Shown piece by piece: positions 7,067 through 11,892 of a DNA stretch of 11,892 nucleotides. Below the pieces are notes generated by a model. The model had not been told where the DNA came from. It searched no databases and was given only the letters and a program-made list of their open reading frames with translations. Position numbers and translations under genes: made by a program. Each line of letters starts with the position of its first letter. Within the stretch, counting starts at the first letter, position 1. This stretch comes from BOG-1112 sp964635325. GTDB lineage: Bacteria > Bdellovibrionota_B > Oligoflexia > Oligoflexales > Bog-1112. The DNA is taken from NCBI GenBank assembly GCA_964635325.1, contig CAZWOL010000071.1, positions 1 through 11,892 of the forward strand, read 5' to 3'.

Positions 7067-7075
7067 TGCTATGAT
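7067..7075 (+). promoter_or_regulatory. Probable extended -10 promoter of ligA
   Basis: TGCTATGAT is a TGn-extended -10 hexamer with five of six matches to TATAAT. It sits about 20 bp before the ligA start codon. Transcription would begin near 7082, leaving a leader of about 14 bases that contains little beyond the Shine-Dalgarno AAAGGAG. No good -35 is present; the palindrome at 7043-7057 fills that space. Confidence 0.45.
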
Positions 7076-7095
7076 TGCCACAGAAAGGAGATAAA

Positions 7096-9063
7096 ATGAC
7101 TTCCAATATCCAGAAAGACAGAATAGCTGCACTGGCAGACGAGATACTTTTTCATAAGCGTTTCTATTATTCGGGGTCTCCTAAAATTAGTGACGCTGCC
7201 TATGATCAGCTCGAAGATGAGCTTCGGTCTATAGCGCCCCATCATCCTGCACTTGCAAGCGTTGGTTCAGACCTAAGTAGTGATAATGCAAAGGTCACAC
7301 ATGATCCCCCGATGCTGTCATTAGCTAAGACCTATGATTTTGATGAGCTTATCGCTTGGACAAAGGGGCGCGAGCTCGTTGCTACTCTCAAAATTGATGG
7401 TGTCGCACTTAGCCTCATTTACAAATCAGGGCAGCTTCATTTAGCAAAAACGCGCGGCAACGGAACAATCGGAGAAGATGTAACCGCCAAGGTGCGTTGG
7501 GCGCAAAACAGTCCTGCATTTATTGATGTAAAAGATCATCCAGAAATTGAAATCCGCGGTGAGCTCTGTTGCTCAGAAAGTCAATTTGCCCGCCTCTTTG
7601 CGGAGATGGAGAGTTTAAACCTGGAAACGCCGTCGAATCCTCGAAATATTGTCGCAGGCATATTGGGTCGCAAACAGTATTTTGAATTGGCGCGCTACTT
7701 CCAATTCTTTGCATTTGATGTTCTCTTTCCTGCGAAGGTCACTGGAGATGCTGAGCGTCGCGATATAGTGCAGGAGCAAAAGGTATTTCATACGGAGTCT
7801 GAAAAATTTCAATGGCTCGATGCTCGTGGTTTTAAAGTGGTAGCGATGGAGCGTCTCAAAACACCGGAGGAGATTGCAGCATATCTTGATCAATCGAAGG
7901 CATCGATTTCGAACGTTGAGATTGGAATCGATGGTGTGGTCTTTAGTTATAATGATCTTTCTCTTCACGAATCTCTCGGTTCAACCTCCCATCATCCGCG
8001 TTATAAAATGTCTTTCAAATGGCAGGGACAAACTGCTGAAGCAACAATTAAAAGCTTTAAGTGGATGACCTCTCGTTTTGGGTACGTTACTCCAGTGGCT
8101 GTAATTAAGCCGGTGACGCTAAGCGGAGCTCAGATCACAAACGTTACATTGCACAATGCTGCCTTTGTCAAACTATTCAATCTCAAAGCAGGGGACCGCA
8201 TAGAAATCATCCGCTCGGGAGAGGTTATTCCCAAGTTTCTCAAAGTGATCGAAGCTAAGCAGGGGGCCTATGAGTTTCCAGAAGCGTGTCCTTCCTGCAA
8301 TTCCTCTTTGATTTATGATGAGGTGCGTTTGCTATGTTTGAATGCAGAGGGATGTCCTGCTCAGCAGTTGCGAGGGATCCTGAATTGGATCGCATCAGCC
8401 GAGATCGATGATCTAAGTGCCAAGCGTTTAGAAGAAATGGTCAAGCTTGGTCTGGTTCGTCATATGTCTGATTTGTATACGTTGAGTATTGAAGATTTGA
8501 TGAAGCTACCGTTGACCAAAGAAAAAATGGCAAAGAAACTGTTTGGCAACATTCAAAAAAGTAAAACGCTTTCCTTGCCACGCTTTCTCACGGGTCTGGG
8601 TATTAGTGGTATGGGAAAAAACTCCTGGGAATCACTTTTGGAGTATTTTCCAACCATGGATGCCCTTTTGGAAGTCAGCCCGGAGCAAATATCTATAATC
8701 CCTGGATTTGCTGAAAAAACATCACAGCAAATCGTTACTGGGCTTAGAGAAAAAGAAAATGACATTCAAAAGCTTTACAATGTTGGCGTGCAACCTGCGT
8801 CCTTTGTTAAGAAGCTAACGTCAGCATCGGCGCCTTTACGAGGGCAAAGCTTTGTCATAACAGGTGCTCTCTCCCGTCCTCGAGAAGAGATTCAACAAGC
8901 TATCGAAGCTGCTGGAGGGAAAGTGGTTGGTTCTGTCTCTGCAAAAGTGACAGCATTAATCACAGATGACCCAAACTCGAACTCTAGCAAAGCAAAGAAA
9001 GCTCGAGATCTGGGCATTGCATGTTGGTCTGAAGACGAGTTGCTAACTAAACTCCAAGTTTAA
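7096..9063 (+). CDS. ligA: NAD+-dependent DNA ligase
   Basis: LigA seals nicks in duplex DNA during replication and repair using NAD+. With the chosen start it is 655 aa (family about 670). Domain Ia is seen as YYSGSPKISDAAYDQLEDEL (24-43). The adenylation domain has the catalytic Lys99 in KIDG, then RGNGTIGEDVT (120-130), EIRGEL and IGIDGVV (276-282). The OB fold contains GDRIEIIRSGEVIP. A four-Cys zinc site (Cys398, 401, 414, 420) is followed by CPAQ, then helix-hairpin-helix repeats and a C-terminal BRCT domain (about 581-655). The ATG at 7096 has AAAGGAG at ideal spacing; a TTG at 7075 is rejected. Several usually firm motifs are altered: NPRNIVAGILGRK for NPRNAAAGSLR, GSTSHHPRYKMSFKW for the APRWAxAYKF region, and RSGEVIP for RAGDVIP. 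All core catalytic residues I can place are kept, so it is probably active but divergent. Its stop overlaps the stop of clpB. Confidence 0.93.
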   Translation: MTSNIQKDRIAALADEILFHKRFYYSGSPKISDAAYDQLEDELRSIAPHHPALASVGSDLSSDNAKVTHDPPMLSLAKTYDFDELIAWTKGRELVATLKIDGVALSLIYKSGQLHLAKTRGNGTIGEDVTAKVRWAQNSPAFIDVKDHPEIEIRGELCCSESQFARLFAEMESLNLETPSNPRNIVAGILGRKQYFELARYFQFFAFDVLFPAKVTGDAERRDIVQEQKVFHTESEKFQWLDARGFKVVAMERLKTPEEIAAYLDQSKASISNVEIGIDGVVFSYNDLSLHESLGSTSHHPRYKMSFKWQGQTAEATIKSFKWMTSRFGYVTPVAVIKPVTLSGAQITNVTLHNAAFVKLFNLKAGDRIEIIRSGEVIPKFLKVIEAKQGAYEFPEACPSCNSSLIYDEVRLLCLNAEGCPAQQLRGILNWIASAEIDDLSAKRLEEMVKLGLVRHMSDLYTLSIEDLMKLPLTKEKMAKKLFGNIQKSKTLSLPRFLTGLGISGMGKNSWESLLEYFPTMDALLEVSPEQISIIPGFAEKTSQQIVTGLREKENDIQKLYNVGVQPASFVKKLTSASAPLRGQSFVITGALSRPREEIQQAIEAAGGKVVGSVSAKVTALITDDPNSNSSKAKKARDLGIACWSEDELLTKLQV

Positions 9064-11654
9064 GCAACGCTATTGACTTCGATTCCACCTCCAGATCCCA
9101 GTTTTACAATCAAACTGTTCACAGCTTCTTTGCTTTCTAATAAGCGGTGCGCAATTTTGGATTCTAATTCCCGTTGAATTAGGCGGCGAAGAGGTCTGGC
9201 GCCAAATTTGGGATCGAATCCGCGTTTTGCCAGCCATTCAATGGCATTTGGTTCAACAGTTAATTGAATATTCTGCTTTGCAAGGCGCACTTGCATGTCT
9301 GTGATCTGTAGGTTTGCAATATCTTCAATTTCACCTGCTGTCAGAGGAGAGAAAACTATTGTTTCATCAACTCTATTCAGAAATTCAGGTTTGAAATGCG
9401 AATGCAATTGTTCGAAAACATTTTGTATGCAGCTTTCGGAAAGCGTTCCGCTTTTTTCCACGTTTTGCAGAATGCTTTGAGAGCCAATGTTGCTCGTCAT
9501 AATGATAATGGCGTTTTTAAAATCAACCGTGCGTCCTTGGCTATCGCTAATGCGACCGTCGTCGAGAACTTGAAGTAAGATATTAAAAACATCCGGGTGA
9601 GCCTTCTCAATCTCATCCAACAAAACGATGGAATGTGGGCTACGCCGAATAAGTTCAGTGAGTTGTCCGCCTTCCTCATAACCGACATATCCTGGGGGTG
9701 CCCCAATCAGTTTTGATACGGAGTGCTTTTCCATAAATTCCGACATATCAATACGCACCATGTTTTTCTCGGAATCAAAAAGATGCTTAGCCAACGCTTT
9801 TGCGAGTTGAGTTTTGCCAACCCCGGTTGGTCCAAGAAAAATAAATGAACCCGATGGCCGTTGTGGATCGCGTATGCCGGTTCTGGAGCGCAGCACTGCT
9901 TCTGCAACCAAATGCACAGCTTGGTTTTGTCCAATCACGTCGCGATGGAGCAGCTTTTCAAGGTTTAGGAGCTTTTCTTTCTCGCTCTCTTGTAATTTGC
10001 GAATAGGAATGCCCGTCCATTGGCTTACAATTTCAGCGATGGCTTCTTCTGTAACTTCTTCAACCAAATCTCCGCCGCTCTCCTTGTTTTTTTGTTCCGC
10101 TTCATGGAGCTTCTTTTGCAAAATAGGGAGAGTTCCGTGTCGAAGTTCCGCCACGCGATTTAAATCGTATACACGTTCAGCCTCAGCTATGCGGATCTTG
10201 ATCTCGTCGATCTGCTTCTTAAGGGCCTGAATGCCAATTATACCTTCCTTTTCGCGTTTGTATTTTTCGCGCTGTACAACATTTTTTTCTCGCAATTCGC
10301 TAAGTTCTTTTTGCAGCTCACTCAGGCGTTTATTGCTTTGTGCGTCTTTCTCTTTTTTTAGCGCAGCTTCTTCAACTTCTAGGCGTAATTGTCGTCGCAT
10401 CATTGTATCCAGTTCGCTTGGCATAGAGTCGATCTCGGTTCGAACTTTGGCACAAGCTTCATCTATTAAGTCGATCGCTTTATCAGGTAGGAAACGGTCG
10501 CTAATGTAACGATCTGATAGGGTAGCAGCAGCTACAATGGCGTTATCAAGAATCTTCACCCCATGATGAATTTCGAAACGCTCTTTTAGGCCCCGCAATA
10601 TGGAAATGGCATCCTCAACATCAGGTTGATGCACCATGACTTTTTGAAAACGGCGTTCTAGAGCGGGGTCCTTCTCTATATAAGTGCGATATTCATCGAG
10701 AGTTGTAGCACCAATGCAATGGAGGTCTCCGCGAGCCAGCATCGGTTTTAAAAGATTGCCAGCATCCATAGCGCCTTCTGCTTTACCAGCGCCAACTATT
10801 GTATGAATTTCATCAATAAAAAGAATGACGGAACCTAAGCTGTTTTTAACTTCATCCAGGACGCCTTTTAGTCGCTCCTCGAATTCCCCTCTGTACTTAG
10901 CTCCCGCAAGTAGAGCCCCCATATCGAGAGAAAAGAGCATTTTGTCACGGAGAGATTCAGGGACATCTCCGCTAACTATGCGCTGGGCAAGGCCTTCGAC
11001 AATTGCTGTCTTTCCAACCCCAGGTTCTCCTATCAATACTGGGTTGTTTTTAGTTCGACGCGACAAAATACGAATGGTTCTGCGAATCTCATCATCTCGT
11101 CCGATAACGGGGTCGAGTTTGCCTTCTCGTGCAGCAACGACCAAATTGCGACCAAATTTTGAAAGCATTTTGAATTGCCCAGAGGGGCCTTCGTTGTTTT
11201 TTTGGTGTTGATTCATATCTTCAAGTGCTCGGCGGAAATTTTTTTCATTTAAACTATAAGGGGCGATAATTTCTAGCAAAGCTTGTCCAGCATTCCGAAG
11301 TGTGTGAGCAAAAAGTTCCTCCCCACTAACCATCTCAATGCCTTGCTCCTGAATGCTTAGAAGCGATTGAGCAAGTGTCTGAGAAACTCGGCTTGAGAAG
11401 TAAACTCGATTGGCGTCATAGCCACTTCCAGATACGTGCGGCAGTTTTTTTATCCCGCGCATAAGGTCATTTTGCAGCGTTTTAGAGTCAATTTTCATTT
11501 TTTCTAACGCCGTGGATACAATTCCCTCTTTTTGCGTGACAAGTGCAAACGCAATATGTACATCAGTGATCTCTTGATGAGACGAACCGACTGCGATCGT
11601 TCGGGCTTGTTGGATGGCCTCTTGGCTTTTTTCGGTAAAGTGACTTAGGTCCAT
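9060..11654 (-). CDS. clpB: ATP-dependent chaperone/disaggregase ClpB
   Basis: ClpB is a hexameric cytosolic AAA+ machine that works with DnaK to pull proteins out of aggregates after heat stress. The product is 864 aa, close to the usual 857. In order: Clp N-domain (1-150); NBD1 with Walker A GEPGVGKT (209-216), pore loop KYRGEFEER (Tyr254), Walker B ILFIDE (277-282) and arginine fingers at LERRF (334-335); the long coiled-coil M-domain (about 413-533, including YDLNRVAELRHG), which separates ClpB from ClpA/ClpC; NBD2 with GPTGVGKT (608-615), pore GYVGYEEGG (655-663), Walker B IVLLDEIE (676-683) and sensor-2 GARPLRR. There is no ClpP-binding IGF/L loop. The ATG at 11654 follows GGGAG at seven bases. 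An upstream ATG at 11735 would add 27 hydrophobic residues and is rejected. No CIRCE element or clear sigma-32 promoter is visible upstream. Confidence 0.97.
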   Translation of the reverse strand: MDLSHFTEKSQEAIQQARTIAVGSSHQEITDVHIAFALVTQKEGIVSTALEKMKIDSKTLQNDLMRGIKKLPHVSGSGYDANRVYFSSRVSQTLAQSLLSIQEQGIEMVSGEELFAHTLRNAGQALLEIIAPYSLNEKNFRRALEDMNQHQKNNEGPSGQFKMLSKFGRNLVVAAREGKLDPVIGRDDEIRRTIRILSRRTKNNPVLIGEPGVGKTAIVEGLAQRIVSGDVPESLRDKMLFSLDMGALLAGAKYRGEFEERLKGVLDEVKNSLGSVILFIDEIHTIVGAGKAEGAMDAGNLLKPMLARGDLHCIGATTLDEYRTYIEKDPALERRFQKVMVHQPDVEDAISILRGLKERFEIHHGVKILDNAIVAAATLSDRYISDRFLPDKAIDLIDEACAKVRTEIDSMPSELDTMMRRQLRLEVEEAALKKEKDAQSNKRLSELQKELSELREKNVVQREKYKREKEGIIGIQALKKQIDEIKIRIAEAERVYDLNRVAELRHGTLPILQKKLHEAEQKNKESGGDLVEEVTEEAIAEIVSQWTGIPIRKLQESEKEKLLNLEKLLHRDVIGQNQAVHLVAEAVLRSRTGIRDPQRPSGSFIFLGPTGVGKTQLAKALAKHLFDSEKNMVRIDMSEFMEKHSVSKLIGAPPGYVGYEEGGQLTELIRRSPHSIVLLDEIEKAHPDVFNILLQVLDDGRISDSQGRTVDFKNAIIIMTSNIGSQSILQNVEKSGTLSESCIQNVFEQLHSHFKPEFLNRVDETIVFSPLTAGEIEDIANLQITDMQVRLAKQNIQLTVEPNAIEWLAKRGFDPKFGARPLRRLIQRELESKIAHRLLESKEAVNSLIVKLGSGGGIEVNSVA

Positions 11655-11708
11655 TGATTTCTCCCTTCTAGGGAAAGTTAATATCGAAATAAAAAAAGAC
11701 AAGAGGGA

Positions 11709-11721
11709 GGCGAAAGTCGCC
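11709..11721. repeat. GGCGA-AAG-TCGCC hairpin in the clpB upstream region
   Basis: A perfect five-base-pair inverted repeat with a three-base loop, about 55 bp before the clpB start and just upstream of the rightward rrn-type promoter. In the clpB transcript it would lie in the leader, followed after 10 bases by a run of seven T. That spacing is too long for a standard terminator. It could be a leader structure, a protein site, or chance. Confidence 0.3.
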
Positions 11722-11743
11722 GAGCAAAGATTCAAAAAAGAGT

Positions 11744-11772
11744 TTGACTCGGAAAAAAACTTTCACTATAAC
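11744..11772 (+). promoter_or_regulatory. Strong sigma-70 promoter, probably of an rRNA operon
   Basis: TTGACT (11744-11749), a 17-bp spacer and TATAAC (11767-11772) give five of six matches at both hexamers with ideal spacing. An A-rich stretch (11729-11741) lies upstream in the place of an UP element. It points right, away from clpB, with a predicted start near 11779. The rrn leader signals downstream support its assignment to a ribosomal RNA operon. Confidence 0.7.
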
Positions 11773-11836
11773 CAACAACGTCAACGAAGCAGCAAGTTTG
11801 ACGAAAGAGAAGCGGCTCACGAAGCTAGCAAATCTT

Positions 11837-11846
11837 TGTTCTTTGA
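11837..11846 (+). promoter_or_regulatory. boxA antitermination element
   Basis: TGTTCTTTGA, continuing as AAACTGAATAG, closely resembles rrn boxA (E. coli TGCTCTTTA). In RNA this site binds NusB-S10 and lets RNA polymerase run through the untranslated rRNA operon without Rho termination. A short hairpin (GGCT/AGCT arms, loop CACGA, 11814-11826) lies 10 bases upstream in the position of boxB. Confidence 0.7.
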
Positions 11847-11867
11847 AAACTGAATAGTGAAGTTAGG

Positions 11868-11885
11868 AAGTATCGCGAGATACTT
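11868..11885 (+). other. Seven-base-pair hairpin with GCGA tetraloop
   Basis: AAGTATC and GATACTT are perfect complements around a GCGA loop, a stable GNRA-type tetraloop when transcribed. It lies 21 bases after boxA in the presumed rrn leader, so it is a candidate structural or processing element of the pre-16S leader. Confidence 0.55.
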
Positions 11886-11892
11886 AGGATTA

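Larger units (their letters stand above)
11779..11892 (+). other. Partial rRNA operon leader (16S gene expected beyond the window)
   Basis: The 114 bases after the promoter contain no open frame of note but a series of rrn-leader features. There is an inverted repeat GTCAA/TTGAC (11780-11802), a boxB-like hairpin with a five-base loop (11814-11826), boxA with the trailing GAAAACTGAATAG typical of rrn leaders and spacers, and a perfect hairpin at 11868-11885. Leader RNA of this kind carries antitermination factors and helps processing and folding of 16S rRNA. The 16S sequence is not reached. A 16S-23S spacer could carry the same boxA phrase, but the strong promoter about 65 bp upstream favours a leader. 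Confidence 0.65.

Noticed and set aside
7075..7095. TTG at 7075 as start of ligA
   Set aside because: It would translate through the Shine-Dalgarno AAAGGAG; the ATG at 7096 is ideally placed and matches the family N-terminus.
9814..11211. Open frames on the plus strand opposite clpB (9814-10230, 10231-10509, 10825-11211)
   Set aside because: They are low-complexity Ser/Arg/Phe-rich translations antisense to a well-conserved gene and show no family features.
11655..11735. N-terminal hydrophobic extension of ClpB from an ATG at 11735 (signal-peptide-like)
   Set aside because: ClpB is cytosolic and the conserved N-domain starts at the ATG at 11654, which has GGGAG seven bases upstream. The extension is probably untranslated leader.
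11655..11892. CIRCE (HrcA) operator or sigma-32 promoter upstream of clpB
   Set aside because: No TTAGCACTC/GAGTGCTAA arms and no properly spaced CTTGAA/CCCCAT pair on the minus strand.
1..11892. Mobile elements, CRISPR arrays, tRNA genes
   Set aside because: No transposase or integrase, no regularly spaced repeats, and no cloverleaf-type sequence was seen on either strand.

Overview
The window reads as ordinary chromosome from a Gram-negative, moderate-GC bacterium. My best guess is the Bdellovibrionota/Oligoflexia or a related former deltaproteobacterial group. This rests on an exported protein with a 'CFI-box' C-terminal domain, a type I recall mainly from those lineages, and on leucine/isovaline-type acyl-CoA metabolism beside standard bacterial housekeeping genes. 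The placement is inference; nothing here fixes the taxon. No mobile element, CRISPR array, tRNA gene or prophage is visible.

Left third (minus strand, about 107-3857): three genes read leftward in the order exported CFI-box protein, DEDDh 3'-5' exonuclease (DnaQ-like), and the beta (carboxyltransferase) subunit of methylcrotonyl-CoA carboxylase. They are closely spaced (29 and 59 bp gaps) and could share a transcript, but they have no obvious common function. The first 106 bases hold no gene, only short inverted repeats.

Middle (plus strand, 4074-9063): after a 216-bp divergent intergenic region comes the conserved translation cluster rpsP-rimM-trmD (ribosomal protein S16, 16S maturation factor, tRNA m1G37 methyltransferase). 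The next gene is not rplS, the usual neighbour, but an uncharacterised class I SAM methyltransferase whose C-terminal third I do not recognise. A 140-bp gap with two terminator-like hairpins and a perfect palindrome over a probable promoter then leads to ligA (NAD+-dependent DNA ligase).

Right third: clpB (disaggregase) is on the minus strand, converging on ligA so closely that the two stop codons overlap. Upstream of clpB, and pointing the other way out of the window, is a strong sigma-70 promoter followed by a boxB-like hairpin, a boxA antitermination element and a GNRA-capped hairpin. This looks like the leader of a ribosomal RNA operon whose 16S gene should lie just past the right edge.

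I did not find a clearly new multi-gene system. The items most worth a second look are the rrn leader facing clpB, the CFI-box exported protein, the methyltransferase in the trmD operon, and the palindrome at the ligA promoter.
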